Assembly: GCF_016107655.1 (NCBI RefSeq)
Contig: NZ_JABASX010000003.1
Span: forward strand, 415,203-479,202
Direction of reading: 5' to 3'
Length of the DNA: 64,000 bases
DNA from: Brevibacterium antiquum
Lineage (GTDB): Bacteria; Actinomycetota; Actinomycetes; Actinomycetales; Brevibacteriaceae
The position numbers were made by a program, and so were the translations under genes. The notes beneath the pieces were generated by a model, which worked only from the letters and a program-made list of their open reading frames with translations, searched no databases and had not been told where the DNA came from. Shown here piece by piece: positions 35,175 to 45,374 of this stretch (position 1 is its first letter; the number at the start of each line of letters is the position of its first letter).

Positions 35175-36361
35175 GCAATTCCCTCTTTCTCGATGGCGGA
35201 TTCAGGAATCTGCCATCCCTTCGACAACAAACCGATTTCAAGTTCCTGCTGGGTGGCAGGTACCACCGAGACATCGACGATTCCGAGCTTCTGGTCCGGT
35301 GCGTGGTCCATCCGGAAGTCCTCGACGTTGATGTTCAGGTCACCGATGTCCTTGAACAGTGTGGCCAGGGTCCCCGGGGTGTCTGGAATCAGGATCGTGA
35401 CTACAGCATATTTGGTCGGAGCCTGTCCGTGCTTGCCCGGGATCCGATCGTGACCTTCGTTGCCCAAGGCAATGGCCTTGGCCAGCGCACCGGTCGCGCC
35501 CGGGCCCATCTCCAAGGCGGTGATGACCTCGTCGAGCTCCGTCCGCAGATCCAACAGCACGGAGCGGACCTCCTCGGAGTTTCCAGCCAGGATCTGCGTC
35601 CACAGACGCGGGTCGGAGGCGGCGATCCGAGTCACGTCTCGCAGTCCCTGACCTGCCAGTGCGACTTCCTCCAGCGGCGCATGCCGGAGCTGGGAGGCGA
35701 CGAGAGAGGCGACGACCTGCGGCACGTGGGAGACCTTCGCGACCGCAGCATCGTGGATGCGCGGATCGAGGTGGATGACGGAGGCGCCGGTGGCCTCCGC
35801 CATGGCCACGACCTCGCCGAGGCGGTTGGGCGGTGTATTCTCGTCCGAGCAGATCACCCATGGTCGAGCTGTGAACAGGTCCGACCGGGCAGCGATCGCT
35901 CCCGACTTCTCCCGGCCTGCCATCGGGTGGCACCCGATGTAGCGGTCGAGTTCGACTTGTTCGACCAGATCACGCACCGATTCGAGCAGGCTGGTCTTGA
36001 CGCTTGCGACGTCAGTGACCGTCGCGTTCGGGTATGTTTCCAGAGCCGCTGCGATGGTCTGGGCCGCAACATCGGGTGGGGTGGCGATGACGACGATCTG
36101 TGGATCTCCGCCACTATCGCCATCACTGCCACTGCCGCCATTGCTGTCGTCGCTGTCGTCGCTGTCATTGCCGCCGTTGCTGTCGTCGCTGGCATTGCCG
36201 CCGTTGCTGCCATCGGCGACGATCGTCCCTGCACCCAGATCGGCGGCCAGCTGCTGCGCAGTCGGTGAGGTGTCCTCGAGGCTGACCTGGTACTTCTGTG
36301 CGCTCAGCGCCAGTCCGAGGCTTGCACCCAGCAGACCCGTGCCGATGATGTGGATTCTCAC
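35171..36361 (-). CDS. tyrA: Prephenate dehydrogenase with low-complexity insert and ACT domain
   Basis: 396-aa NAD(P)-dependent enzyme of tyrosine synthesis. Rossmann motif IIGTGLLGASLGLAL at the N-terminus, IATPPDVAAQTI, SVKTSLLESV, GCHPMAGREKSG, and an ACT-like C-terminus (VVTILIPDTPGTLATLFKDIGDLNINVEDF) that may bind tyrosine. Residues 51-86 (DNA 36104-36211) are a Ser/Asn/Gly/Asp stretch rich in SNGGN and SDD repeats, inserted in the nucleotide-binding domain after IVADG. Between cmk and rluB, with ATGA-type overlaps on both sides. Confidence 0.93.
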   Translation of the reverse strand: MRIHIIGTGLLGASLGLALSAQKYQVSLEDTSPTAQQLAADLGAGTIVADGSNGGNASDDSNGGNDSDDSDDSNGGSGSDGDSGGDPQIVVIATPPDVAAQTIAAALETYPNATVTDVASVKTSLLESVRDLVEQVELDRYIGCHPMAGREKSGAIAARSDLFTARPWVICSDENTPPNRLGEVVAMAEATGASVIHLDPRIHDAAVAKVSHVPQVVASLVASQLRHAPLEEVALAGQGLRDVTRIAASDPRLWTQILAGNSEEVRSVLLDLRTELDEVITALEMGPGATGALAKAIALGNEGHDRIPGKHGQAPTKYAVVTILIPDTPGTLATLFKDIGDLNINVEDFRMDHAPDQKLGIVDVSVVPATQQELEIGLLSKGWQIPESAIEKEGIA

Positions 36362-37227
36362 AACCCGACGGCCTCGAAGAGCTCGCCGATCTCGTCTGAG
36401 CGCAGCGGGCGGATCTTGCCCTGCTTCTGTTCGTCCAAAGTGATCGGACCGAACTTGATCCGCACCAGACGCTCGACCGGGTTGCCGACCTCCTTGAGCA
36501 GTCGCCGCACGATCCGGTTGCGCCCCGAATGCAGAGTCAGTTCGACCACTGACTTGCCAGGCGTCGAGTCCACGAGTTTGAACCCATCGACCTTGACGAA
36601 GCCGTCGTCGAGGTCGATGCCGGCCTTGAGGCGGGAGCTGACGTCCTTGGCCAGCTGTCCCTTGACCTGAGCAAGGTAGGTCTTGGGAATCTCGTAGCGC
36701 GGGTGAGCCAGTCGGTTGCTCAGCTCTCCGTCATTGGTCAGAAGGATGAGACCTTCCGTCTCCGTGTCGAGGCGTCCGACGTGGAAGAGTCGTTCGACGT
36801 GGTTGTTGACGTAGTCCGCCAAGCAGGGACGACCGTCAGGATCGCTCATCGTCGACACGACACCTGCGGGCTTATTCAGCACCAGGTAGACCTTCGCGGT
36901 CTGTGTCGAAATTCTCATTGTGTCCACGTACACGGACTGGGTCTCGGGGTCGATTCGGGTGCCCAGCTCGGTCACCATGGCACCATCGACTTCGACCCGA
37001 CCGTCGAGGATCAGCTGCTCACATGCACGACGGGAGCCCAGGCCCGCCTCGGCGAGGATCTTCTGGAGTCTCACACCCCCGCTGACATGGGCATCCGACT
37101 TCTGGCCCGTGCCTGACTGCGAACGCTGGGACCCCTTCGAAGAGGTGCTGGATCGCTGTTTTCGGGTCGGACGATTGTTGCGCCCGCCTGGCGCTCGGGG
37201 ATCACGGTATGGACTCATAAACTCCAT
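36358..37227 (-). CDS. rluB: 23S rRNA pseudouridine synthase RluB-like
   Basis: 289 aa. Basic low-complexity N-terminus, S4 RNA-binding domain VRLQKILAEAGLGSRRACEQLI, then the RsuA-family domain with catalytic Asp in GRLDTETEGLILLTNDG and NRIVRRLLKEVG. Follows scpB, as in many actinobacteria. Two starts are possible, ATG 37227 or ATG 37218 (MSPYRD); neither has ideal spacing. Substrate assigned by family. Confidence 0.9.
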   Translation of the reverse strand: MEFMSPYRDPRAPGGRNNRPTRKQRSSTSSKGSQRSQSGTGQKSDAHVSGGVRLQKILAEAGLGSRRACEQLILDGRVEVDGAMVTELGTRIDPETQSVYVDTMRISTQTAKVYLVLNKPAGVVSTMSDPDGRPCLADYVNNHVERLFHVGRLDTETEGLILLTNDGELSNRLAHPRYEIPKTYLAQVKGQLAKDVSSRLKAGIDLDDGFVKVDGFKLVDSTPGKSVVELTLHSGRNRIVRRLLKEVGNPVERLVRIKFGPITLDEQKQGKIRPLRSDEIGELFEAVGL

Positions 37228-37236
37228 TCTCTCAAA

Positions 37237-37869
37237 TCAATCGTCAACTCGTGACATCTCGTCGTCGAGATCGGCCATTTCGTCGTCTGCGGAGGCCAGA
37301 ACCTCGGAGTTGTCGGCACCCAATTCGGCGACGTCGGCGTCTTCGGGAAGGTAGGGAGCGATCTCCGGCAGGTCGTCGATGCTGTTCATCCCCAACGCGT
37401 CGAGGAACTGGTGCGTGGTGGTGTAGAGCAGCGCCGAGGTGGTCGCTTCCTTCCCGGCTTCGACGATGAGTCCGCGCAGGAGCAGAGTGCGAATGACACC
37501 GTCGACGCTGACCCCGCGGATGGCGGCGATGCGCGGGCGCGATATCGGCTGCCGGTAGGCGATGACGGCGAGCGTCTCGAGGGCGGCCTGCGACAGTTTC
37601 GCGCTCTGGCCAGATGTGAGGAAGTCCTTGACGATCTCGTGGTAGTCCCCGCGGGAGAATATCCTGAAGCCTCCGGCGACCAGGCGGATCTCGAATCCGC
37701 GCTGCCGGCCGCCGTCTCCGCCGTCGTAGTCGGCCTTGAGCTCGGCAATGGCATCCGTGATCGTGTCCTCGTCGAGTCCGAGGGCAGCGGCCAGTTCATT
37801 CGCCGACACTGCGGAGTCGCTGATCATGAGGACCGCTTCGATCCCGGCCAGAATTTCGTCATCGATCAT
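37237..37869 (-). CDS. scpB: Segregation and condensation protein B
   Basis: 210 aa, two winged-helix units: IEAVLMISDSAVSANELAAALG, and LSQAALETLAVIAYRQPISRPRIAAIRGVSVDGVIRTLLLRGLI. A subunit of the Smc-ScpAB condensin, working with ScpA from the preceding gene (ATGA overlap). Confidence 0.95.
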   Translation of the reverse strand: MIDDEILAGIEAVLMISDSAVSANELAAALGLDEDTITDAIAELKADYDGGDGGRQRGFEIRLVAGGFRIFSRGDYHEIVKDFLTSGQSAKLSQAALETLAVIAYRQPISRPRIAAIRGVSVDGVIRTLLLRGLIVEAGKEATTSALLYTTTHQFLDALGMNSIDDLPEIAPYLPEDADVAELGADNSEVLASADDEMADLDDEMSRVDD

Positions 37870-38801
37870 GCAGATCCCTCTTCGTCATCGTGGGCACTAT
37901 CCGGTTCGCCGGCGATGCCTTCAGCGTTCTCTCCGGCGACTCCGTGGACGTTCTCGGCGTCGAATTCCGCATCGCCGTCCCACTCCCCATCGCCGTCCCA
38001 CTCCCCCTCGGTGCGCAGGTCCACCCCGTCGTCGGTGGACTCGGTGCGGGAGATGAACAGCGGTCCGAGCGGCTCCTCCTGGGCGAAGTCGCAGAGGCCG
38101 ACCTTGAACAGTTCCAGCAGTGCCAGGAATCGGGCCACGACGACCAAGGTGTTCTCGGACGTGTCGAGGAGTCTTTGGAAGTCGAGGTCCCCGGATCGCA
38201 GCAGGCTGAGGATGTGGCCGCGCTGCTCGGAGACGCTGACCAGCGGCAGGTGGATGTGGTCGACGGCGACGCTCGGCGGCGTGTGGTCGCGTTGGAGCAC
38301 AGTCGCATAGAGTCCAGCCAGCTCACCTGGACCGATATGGATCTCCAGCGGCGGCAGCACGTCCTGGAACTCGGGTTCGAGTCCAACGCTGCGCGGCGCC
38401 CTGATCGATCCCGCGGCCATGGCTTCGGCGAAGAATCTGCTCACGGACTTATAGGCCCGGTACTGCAGCAGACGGGCGAAGAGAAGATCGCGGGCTTCGA
38501 GCAGTTCGAGGTCGAGTTCCTCTTCGCCGTCTTCGTTCGGCAGCAGACGTGCCGTCTTGAGGTCGAGGAGAGTCGCAGCCACCAGCAGGAACTGGGAGAT
38601 CTCGGCGAGGCTGGAACCGGCTTTGGCACCTGCCCGTTGACTCAGACCGGTCGTGTAGGCGATGAACTCATCGGTCACCTCGGCGAGGGCGATCTCTGTG
38701 ACGTCGAGACGACGTTTGGAGATCAGGCCCAGGAGCAGGTCGAAGGGACCGGAGAAGTTCTCCAGCTCAACCTGGAACCCTTCACTGACGGTCTCGCTCA
38801 G
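37866..38801 (-). CDS. scpA: Segregation and condensation protein A, probable CTG start
   Basis: Kleisin subunit of the Smc-ScpAB condensin. The only standard start in frame (GTG 38678) would delete the conserved N-terminus, yet the frame upstream encodes VSEGFQVELENFSGPFDLL and LGLISKRRLDVTEIALAEV, the ScpA N-terminal Smc-neck-binding helix region. A CTG at 38801-38799 overlaps the parA TGA (CTGA), with GGAGG 6 bp before it. With CTG the protein is 311 aa. C-terminal domain ends in a long acidic tail with GEWDGDGEWDGD. No frame disruption is visible. Confidence 0.85.
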   Translation of the reverse strand: MSETVSEGFQVELENFSGPFDLLLGLISKRRLDVTEIALAEVTDEFIAYTTGLSQRAGAKAGSSLAEISQFLLVAATLLDLKTARLLPNEDGEEELDLELLEARDLLFARLLQYRAYKSVSRFFAEAMAAGSIRAPRSVGLEPEFQDVLPPLEIHIGPGELAGLYATVLQRDHTPPSVAVDHIHLPLVSVSEQRGHILSLLRSGDLDFQRLLDTSENTLVVVARFLALLELFKVGLCDFAQEEPLGPLFISRTESTDDGVDLRTEGEWDGDGEWDGDAEFDAENVHGVAGENAEGIAGEPDSAHDDEEGSA

Positions 38802-39667
38802 GGTGCGCCTCCGCGGGCGATGAGCTCCCTGGCCAGTCGCCGGTAGGCCTCGGAGCCCGCGTGCCTGGGGGCGAAGCTCGTGATCGGTTCGGCAGCGACC
38901 GAGGCGTCCGGGAACTTCACAGTGCGATTGATGACCGTATCGAAGACCTTGTCATCGAAGGCCTCGGTCACGCGCGACATGACCTCCTTCGAGTGGAGGG
39001 TGCGTGAGTCGAACATCGTGGCCAGGATCCCGTCGACGACGAGGGAGGGATTGAGTCGGTCCTGGATCTTCTCGATGGTCTCCACCAGCAGTGCGACGCC
39101 GCGAAGGGCGAAGAACTCGGTCTCGAGGGGAATGATGACACCGTGCGCGGCCGTCAGAGCGTTGACGGTCAGCAGGCCCAGGGAAGGCTGGCAGTCGATG
39201 AGGATGACATCGTATTCGTCGGTGACCTTCGACAGCACTCGTGAGAGGATCTGCTCACGGGCGACCTCGCCCACGAGCTGGACTTCGGCGGCGGAGAGAT
39301 CGATGTTGGCCGGGAGGATGTCGATGTTCTCGAAGTCGGTTCCGACGATGACCTCGTGCGGATCCATCCGCGAATTCATCAGCAGGTTGTAGATGCTGAT
39401 TTCCAGGTCGTATGGGTTGACGCCCAGTCCGACGGACAAGGCACCCTGCGGGTCGAAGTCGACGAGGAGCATCTTGCGCCCGTAGGCGGCCAGAGAGGCG
39501 CCGAGGTTGATCGACGAGGTCGTCTTGCCGACGCCGCCCTTCTGGTTGACCATCGCGATGATGCGGGCAGGCCCATGAGTGTCCAGCGGTGCTGGTTCGT
39601 CGAAGTCCTGCTGCTCAGGGTCAGTGGATTTCGACTTGGGAATATCCAGCGCCTGTTGCGTATTCAT
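38798..39667 (-). CDS. parA: ParA family ATPase (chromosomal)
   Basis: 289 aa from ATG 39667. GTG at 39670 (closer to the AAAGGTGG site) and GTG 39682 are alternatives. Deviant Walker A MVNQKGGVGKTTSSINLG, Walker A' LLVDFDPQGALSVGL, VILIDCQPSLGLLTVNAL, and VEFPD-type C-terminal motif (RTVKFPDASVAAEPI). Bacterial nucleoid/ori segregation motor; in the scpAB locus of actinobacteria. No parB is next to it. Start choice is uncertain; the N-terminal ~35 residues are acidic and low complexity. Confidence 0.93.
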   Translation of the reverse strand: MNTQQALDIPKSKSTDPEQQDFDEPAPLDTHGPARIIAMVNQKGGVGKTTSSINLGASLAAYGRKMLLVDFDPQGALSVGLGVNPYDLEISIYNLLMNSRMDPHEVIVGTDFENIDILPANIDLSAAEVQLVGEVAREQILSRVLSKVTDEYDVILIDCQPSLGLLTVNALTAAHGVIIPLETEFFALRGVALLVETIEKIQDRLNPSLVVDGILATMFDSRTLHSKEVMSRVTEAFDDKVFDTVINRTVKFPDASVAAEPITSFAPRHAGSEAYRRLARELIARGGAP

Positions 39668-39706
39668 CACTCGGATGGCCACCTTTCGTTGCTCTCTTCC
39701 CCAACC

Positions 39707-40654
39707 CTACCGCGCCCGGGGGTGAGAGGTCGCGTACACTTCCCGCAATGTTTCCTCTGACACCTTGGTATAGATCTGCGTGGTTGTGACTGACGCGTGT
39801 CCCAGCAGTTCCTGGACGACGCGGATATCGGCTCCGCCCTCCAGCAGGTGTGTCGCGAACGAGTGCCGGAACGTATGCGGTGAGACTTCAGCCTCCAGCC
39901 CTGCGAGTTCGCCGGCATCCTTGACGATCTGCCACGCGGTCTGACGCGACAGGCGGGTCCCCCGCGCGTTGAGGAACAGGGCCCCGGCCGGTGCTGATGA
40001 TCTGGCCTTCGCGGCCATGCTCGGTCTGGTCCGTGACACCCAGGCGCCAAGTGCTGTGGAGGCGTGGGAGCCGAAGGGCACGATCCGCTCCTTCCCGCCT
40101 TTGCCGTAGAGGCGTACAAGGCTGGTCTCGAGATCGACGTCGTCGAGGTCGATGCCGACAGCTTCGGAGATCCGTGCCCCCGTTGCGTAGAGCAGCTCCA
40201 GAAGTGCGGCCGCTCTGATCTGTGCGGGCTCCTCGCCGCCTGTTGTGGCCAGCATCGCTTCGACATCATCCAGAGACAGCGCCTTGGGCAGGCGCAGCCC
40301 TTCCTGTGGTGGGCTGACCTCGGATGCGGGATCTGTGGCCGCCAGTCCCTCGCCGAGGGCGAATCCGTGGAACCGGCGCACCGCGACGAGTGCTCGCGCA
40401 CGGGTCCGTGGGGCGAGGTTCTCATCGAGCAGATGCAGAGCGAAGGCTTCGACGTGGGTGCGTTCGACCTCGCCGAGGTGGCCGATCCCCTGCCCGTTCA
40501 GCCAGGTGCCGTACCTGGCCAGGTCACGGGCGTAGGCATCGATGGAGTTCCGCGAGAGCCCACGCTCGAACCGCAGTGAGTTCAGGTACGTCTCAAAGGC
40601 GCGGGACAGCGACTGCGGCAGCTCCGGGAGCAGTTCGGCACCGTGCCGGGCCAT
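39707..40654 (-). CDS. xerD: Site-specific tyrosine recombinase XerD
   Basis: 315 aa. N-terminal SAM-like core-binding domain ([29 protein letters not shown]). The catalytic domain has Arg in [10 protein letters not shown], then [27 protein letters not shown] and YTKV with the nucleophilic Tyr, giving R-H-x-x-R-H-Y. Resolves chromosome dimers at dif with XerC. The XerD-ParA-ScpA-ScpB order matches mycobacteria. It is a core gene here and not a phage integrase. Confidence 0.95.
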   Translation of the reverse strand: MARHGAELLPELPQSLSRAFETYLNSLRFERGLSRNSIDAYARDLARYGTWLNGQGIGHLGEVERTHVEAFALHLLDENLAPRTRARALVAVRRFHGFALGEGLAATDPASEVSPPQEGLRLPKALSLDDVEAMLATTGGEEPAQIRAAALLELLYATGARISEAVGIDLDDVDLETSLVRLYGKGGKERIVPFGSHASTALGAWVSRTRPSMAAKARSSAPAGALFLNARGTRLSRQTAWQIVKDAGELAGLEAEVSPHTFRHSFATHLLEGGADIRVVQELLGHASVTTTQIYTKVSEETLREVYATSHPRAR

Positions 40655-40664
40655 GGCTCAGACC

Positions 40665-41354
40665 TCAGGCTCGCGGTCGGTCTGAGCCGCCGGCAGTGCC
40701 CTGGTCAGCAGCATCGTCACGGCCATCAATGAGACGGCGGGGCGCATCGACGCTGCGGGTTCTGATGGGCTCCCCAGCGGCTTCGGCACGCAGGATGCGA
40801 TCCACCTGCAGGATCGCCAGCTGCGCGATCGAGTTCGTGATCTCCCCCGCACTCACTGCGTCGAGAGCCTCGTCGAGGCTGGCCCAGCGGAATCTGAAGC
40901 CCGCTTCCTCTTCGCTGCGTGCGTGCCGGTCCTCGTCTGCGATGAGCTCGAGGTCCCGGGCCAGGTAGAGGCGGATCGATTCGCTGCTGCCGCCTGGTGT
41001 CAGGCAGGAGTCGGTGAGGACTTCCCAGCGCCCGGCTCGAAGATCGGCTTCTTCTGCCAGTTCTCGCTTCGCAGCGTCGAAGAGATCTTCGCCGGGGATA
41101 TCGAGGAGACCGGCGGGGACTTCCCAGAGCCTGGCCCGGACGGGATGGCGGTACTGCTGGATGAGCAGGATCCGCTCCTGCTCATCCACGCACGCGATGG
41201 CCACAGCACCCGTGTGAGCCATCATGTCGCGCACCAGCCCAGATGCTTCGGGCAGGTCGAAGGTCTCTCGCCGGATGTTCCAGACCGCTCCGTGGTAGAC
41301 CACGTCGGATGCGGTGATGGTCGGCGTATAGGCCTCGTCGCGCAGATCGCTCAT
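40665..41354 (-). CDS. NUDIX hydrolase, ADP-ribose pyrophosphatase type
   Basis: 229 aa. NUDIX box GLLDIPGEDLFDAAKRELAEEADL, close to the GX5EX7REUXEEXGU consensus; N-terminal ITASDVVYHGAVWNIRRETFDL, and QYRHPVRARLWEVPAG. Hydrolyses ADP-ribose or a related dinucleotide diphosphate. Sits between pyrG and xerD, as Rv1700 in M. tuberculosis. The acidic Arg-rich C-terminus is disordered. Confidence 0.93.
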   Translation of the reverse strand: MSDLRDEAYTPTITASDVVYHGAVWNIRRETFDLPEASGLVRDMMAHTGAVAIACVDEQERILLIQQYRHPVRARLWEVPAGLLDIPGEDLFDAAKRELAEEADLRAGRWEVLTDSCLTPGGSSESIRLYLARDLELIADEDRHARSEEEAGFRFRWASLDEALDAVSAGEITNSIAQLAILQVDRILRAEAAGEPIRTRSVDAPRRLIDGRDDAADQGTAGGSDRPRA

Positions 41355-41367
41355 TTGGGGGTCCTGC

Positions 41368-43062
41368 CTACTTCTTGGCCTTCAGTGCCGCTGCCACGAG
41401 CCCTGCGAACAGCGGATGCGGCTTGGTCGGGCGTGACTTGAGCTCGGGGTGAGCCTGCGTCGCCACGTAGTAGGGGTGCTCGGATTCCGGCAGCTCGACG
41501 AATTCCACGAGTTCACCGCTGGGCGAGGTGCCCGAGAAGCGGAGACCTGCCGTGGCCAGCTGATCACGGTAGGTGTTGTTGACCTCGTAGCGGTGACGGT
41601 GACGTTCGGTGATGAGCGTCGATTCGTAGACTCCGGCGACGACACTGCCTTCGTCGAGCTTCGCCTCGTAGGTGCCCAAGCGCATGGTTCCGCCCAGGTC
41701 GCCTTCGCCTTCGATGATGGAGAGCTGTTCGGCCATCGTGGCGATGACGGGGACCTGCGTATCGGGGTCGAATTCGGAGGATGACGCCTCGTCGATGCCG
41801 GCTACGTTCCGGGCATATTCGATGACCATGCACTGCAGGCCCAGACACAGACCCAGGGTCGGAATGCCGTTTGTCCGGGCGTATTCGAGTGCGCCGAGTT
41901 TGCCGTCGATGCCGCGGATGCCGAAGCCGCCGGGCACGCAGATCGCGTCCAGACCGGACAGACGCTCACGAGCGCCTTCCTCGGTGTCGCAGTCATCGGA
42001 GGCGATCCATTCGACCTTGACCTTGGCGTTGTTGGCGAATCCACCGGCGCGCAATGCCTCGGTGACCGACAGATAGGCGTCCGGGAGGTCGATGTACTTG
42101 CCGACGATGCCGATGCGCACGACGTGCTCTGGGTTGTGGACGCGTTCGAGAACCCAGTCCCACTTCGTCCAGTCGACATCACGGAAGGGAAGGTTGAGGC
42201 GACGGATCACATAGACGTCGAGGCCACCGTCGTGGAGGACCTTCGGAATGTCGTAGATGCTCGGTGCGTCCACACAGGACACGACGGCGTCGGATTCCAC
42301 GTCGCAGGAGGAGGCGATCTTCGTGCGGATCGAGTCCGGAAGCTCCCGGTCGGAGCGCAGCACGATCGCGTCAGGCTGGATGCCGATCGAGCGCAGTGCT
42401 GCCACAGAGTGCTGAGTCGGCTTCGTCTTCAGCTCACCGGAGGGTCCGAGGTAGGGAACCAGGGACACGTGGATGAAGAACACGTTGTCGCGGCCGATGT
42501 CGTGTCGGACCTGACGTGCGGCCTCGAGGAACGGCTGGGATTCGATGTCACCGACGGTTCCGCCGATCTCGGTGATGATGACATCGGGACGTTCGTCGAT
42601 GGGACGTTCGGCCTGGGCCCGCATCCGCGACTTGATCTCGTCGGTGATGTGCGGGATGACCTGAACGGTGTCGCCGAGGTAGGCCCCGCGACGCTCCTTG
42701 GCGATGACCGAGGAGTAGACCTGTCCGGTCGTCACGTTGGCTGCGCCGTCGAGATCAACGTCGAGGAAACGTTCGTAATGGCCGATGTCGAGGTCGGTCT
42801 CAGCACCGTCTTCGGTGACGAAGACCTCACCGTGCTGGAAGGGATTCATTGTTCCGGGATCCACATTGAGGTAGGGATCCAGCTTCTGCATTGCTACCGA
42901 GAGTCCGCGCTGAGTGAGCAGGTGGCCGAGGCTCGAAGCCGTCAGTCCCTTGCCCAACGAAGAGGCAACGCCTCCCGTGACGAAGATGTGCTTTGCCGTA
43001 TTTGTGCCGCCTGGGCCAGTTCGATTCACCACGGGATTTGATCCTATCAAAGTTGGGCTCAC
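41368..43062 (-). CDS. pyrG: CTP synthase
   Basis: 564 aa. Amidoligase domain [23 protein letters not shown] with P-loop, [45 protein letters not shown]. Glutaminase domain with Cys in [11 protein letters not shown] and the His-Glu of [10 protein letters not shown]. Converts UTP to CTP with glutamine. GTG 43062 overlaps the upstream glycosyltransferase stop by GTGA; an internal GTG pair (at residues 11-12) is possible, but this one gives a normal length. Confidence 0.97.
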   Translation of the reverse strand: MSPTLIGSNPVVNRTGPGGTNTAKHIFVTGGVASSLGKGLTASSLGHLLTQRGLSVAMQKLDPYLNVDPGTMNPFQHGEVFVTEDGAETDLDIGHYERFLDVDLDGAANVTTGQVYSSVIAKERRGAYLGDTVQVIPHITDEIKSRMRAQAERPIDERPDVIITEIGGTVGDIESQPFLEAARQVRHDIGRDNVFFIHVSLVPYLGPSGELKTKPTQHSVAALRSIGIQPDAIVLRSDRELPDSIRTKIASSCDVESDAVVSCVDAPSIYDIPKVLHDGGLDVYVIRRLNLPFRDVDWTKWDWVLERVHNPEHVVRIGIVGKYIDLPDAYLSVTEALRAGGFANNAKVKVEWIASDDCDTEEGARERLSGLDAICVPGGFGIRGIDGKLGALEYARTNGIPTLGLCLGLQCMVIEYARNVAGIDEASSSEFDPDTQVPVIATMAEQLSIIEGEGDLGGTMRLGTYEAKLDEGSVVAGVYESTLITERHRHRYEVNNTYRDQLATAGLRFSGTSPSGELVEFVELPESEHPYYVATQAHPELKSRPTKPHPLFAGLVAAALKAKK

Positions 43063-44195
43063 GAATCCGACGATTCGGCGACTTCGGCGTAGAGGTCAAG
43101 CAGCGTCGCAGAGATCGCTGCCCCGTTGTTCACGTCAATCACGCGTTTCTTCGCGGCCACAGCCTGCGATCCACGTCCGGCTGGGTCGTCGAGAAGATGA
43201 TTGATCTCACTCAGAAGCGCGTCGGTGTCGTCAGCTGCGACGGCCTTGGCCGCAGCGCCCCAGATGCCGGCGCGTCTCTGGTTGCCGATGAAGACGGCCG
43301 GCTTCGACAGCTGCATGAGGTCTTCATGGCTGAGTCCTGTCATGGTCTCGCTGGCGATGACGACGTCCGCGGCAGCTGCGACGTCGACGAGGTCACCGGA
43401 CGGGGCGACGATGACGCCGCGGTCGGCGAAGGCGGACTCAATCGTGGCCCGGTCCTTGCCGGTGCCTGTGAGGACCGTGACGACGGAACGGCCGGGCCGC
43501 TTCGTGTTGATCTGGTCGGCCGCATCGAGGACCGTGGCCAGAGCGGTGTGGTCGCGTAGGGCAATGGGGCTGGCGACCATCCACGTGCCCTCTTCGACGC
43601 CGAGTTCCCGGCGCACCTGTGCACGCGGTGTCCTGACGGTGAGGTCGACGTCGATGTCCGGGTGGACGAGCTCGGCGCGTTCGACGATCGGGACCTTGCC
43701 CCCGAAGTAGTCGACGACCGGTTCGGTGGTGCCCAGGAGCGCGGTTGCGGTGCGACCGACGATCTCCGCGCCGGTCTTCTCGATCACGCCGGCTGCGTCG
43801 AAGGACTCGATCGTCGCGACGACCTTCGGGTGCAGGCGGGCGGGGAGACCGGTGAAGGCGAGGCCGGCGAGGGTCGCAGCATGCAGGCCGTGGGCGTGGA
43901 CGATGTCCACGTGCTGGTAGTACTTGTGCAGAGTGAATGCGGTATTGGGATCTGCCAAGGTGAAGCGTCGTCGGGCTGCCAGCTCGATCTCGCGGAAGTT
44001 GTCCGCCAGGTCCTCGGGGACTCCGAATGTGCCCAGCAGCGAACGGTGGGCAGCGACTGCTACCTTGAAGCCGGCGCGCAGATGCCCGAGGACTGCGAGT
44101 TTCGCGACTTCGACGACGGGACCCGTGGTTTCGGCGAGTACATGCAGAATCCTCGTGTCTGCGCTGAGTGGGTGGACCTCGCCGGATTCGCTCAT
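43059..44195 (-). CDS. Glycosyltransferase (GT-B/GT4-like)
   Basis: 378 aa. N-terminal half [33 protein letters not shown], and [18 protein letters not shown], the typical acceptor-side Rossmann domain of GT-B enzymes. The C-terminal half has [16 protein letters not shown] and [27 protein letters not shown], a GT4-like nucleotide-sugar region that departs from the standard EXFG motif. Not obviously linked to a known pathway; part of the murJ-like/MraY-like cassette. Donor and acceptor unknown. Confidence 0.7.
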   Translation of the reverse strand: MSESGEVHPLSADTRILHVLAETTGPVVEVAKLAVLGHLRAGFKVAVAAHRSLLGTFGVPEDLADNFREIELAARRRFTLADPNTAFTLHKYYQHVDIVHAHGLHAATLAGLAFTGLPARLHPKVVATIESFDAAGVIEKTGAEIVGRTATALLGTTEPVVDYFGGKVPIVERAELVHPDIDVDLTVRTPRAQVRRELGVEEGTWMVASPIALRDHTALATVLDAADQINTKRPGRSVVTVLTGTGKDRATIESAFADRGVIVAPSGDLVDVAAAADVVIASETMTGLSHEDLMQLSKPAVFIGNQRRAGIWGAAAKAVAADDTDALLSEINHLLDDPAGRGSQAVAAKKRVIDVNNGAAISATLLDLYAEVAESSDS

Positions 44196-44228
44196 TTCCT
44201 CATCCTTTTCATTAGATCGACGCTGCTT

Positions 44229-45374
44229 CTACCCTACCTGGGAGGGCATGAGTTCCGTGTATATGCCCACCAGTTCTTTGGCCACTTCCCTCTCATCGGG
44301 AAGTTGGGCTCCGCGGGCCTTGGCCAGGGCGGCCAGCTGGGCCCTGCGAGCGGGATCCGAGGCCAATTCGCCGATGGCTGCGGCAAGGCTCATGTCATCA
44401 TCGTCATCGATGAGAATGCCCGCATCCCCGACGAGTTCCGTCGTGCCACCTGTACGGGTGGCAATGATGGCTCGTCCGGAGATCAGCGCCTCCTGCAGCA
44501 CCAGTGCACGGGCCTCCCAAACACTGGTGAGCACATAGAGATCGGCGGCCGCATTGAGTTCGGCGATATCGTCTCTGGGGCCGAGGAAATGCAGAGCAGG
44601 CACCGCCGAGGTGGCGGCGACGTCCTCGTACTGCCCGTGCACCTCGTCGAGGACGGCGCGGTCGGCGGCTCCTGCGATGAGGAAGACGAGTTCTGGTTGT
44701 TGACGCCCGCCGAGGTGGCCCAGCGCCCGGACGAGCATCGGATAGTTCTTCTGCGGTGCGACACGCCCGACGGCGAGCACGATGAGCGCGTTTGGCCCGA
44801 ATCCGAACTCCGCGGCCAGTGCCGCACGGGTGGCAACGGCCGCCTCGGCGGGGACCTCTTGGACTTCCGGGGCTGCGGCGGGCACGAACCTGGCATCGCG
44901 TGCGCCGAGCTCCCGAGCCCTGTCCACCAAGTCGGTGCTGGCACCGATCGTCAGGTCAGCGCCCTTGGCCAGCATAGTCTCGATACCGGTCTCGACCGTG
45001 GCTCTCAACCCCTGACCACTGGCCCGGTTGTGGAGGCTGATGATGAGGCGGGGGCGGTGCCGAATGGACCGCGTCGACAGCAGAGTGACGAAGCCTGCCC
45101 GGAAGCCGTGGGCGTGGACGATGTCGGCGTTGAAGGCGCCGAGGAGCTTTCGCAGCCGGATGATCAGAGCGCCGTCACGGGCACCGATTCCGGTTCCCAT
45201 GTCGAGTGCGGCGAAGCGGACTCCGGGCAGAGAGGAGAAGCCGAAGTGCTCATCGGTGGACGCAGGACCGATGACCCCGAGCTCATGGCCGGAGGCTGCG
45301 ACGTCACGGGCCAGGGCACGCACATGGGTGCCCACTCCCCCGGTCGATGTACCGAGCACGTAGACGATTCTCAT
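44229..45374 (-). CDS. Glycosyltransferase family 4
   Basis: 381 aa. Clear GT4 architecture: GGVGTHVRALARDVAASGHEL, NADIVHAHGFRAGFVTL at the N-terminal domain, and VLAVGRVAPQKNYPMLVRAL, FLGPRDDIAELNAAADLYVLTSVWEARALVLQEALISGRAIIATRTGGTTELV for the nucleotide-sugar site (Glu in WEAR for E-x7-E). It overlaps the MurJ-like gene by 4 bp (ATGA), so translation is linked. Likely adds sugar to a membrane-bound acceptor; the product is unknown. Confidence 0.9.
   Translation of the reverse strand: MRIVYVLGTSTGGVGTHVRALARDVAASGHELGVIGPASTDEHFGFSSLPGVRFAALDMGTGIGARDGALIIRLRKLLGAFNADIVHAHGFRAGFVTLLSTRSIRHRPRLIISLHNRASGQGLRATVETGIETMLAKGADLTIGASTDLVDRARELGARDARFVPAAAPEVQEVPAEAAVATRAALAAEFGFGPNALIVLAVGRVAPQKNYPMLVRALGHLGGRQQPELVFLIAGAADRAVLDEVHGQYEDVAATSAVPALHFLGPRDDIAELNAAADLYVLTSVWEARALVLQEALISGRAIIATRTGGTTELVGDAGILIDDDDDMSLAAAIGELASDPARRAQLAALAKARGAQLPDEREVAKELVGIYTELMPSQVG

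Noticed and set aside
39707..40654. Tyrosine recombinase as evidence of an integrated phage or island
   Set aside because: Position beside parA-scpAB and sequence type match core XerD, with no phage or island genes around it.
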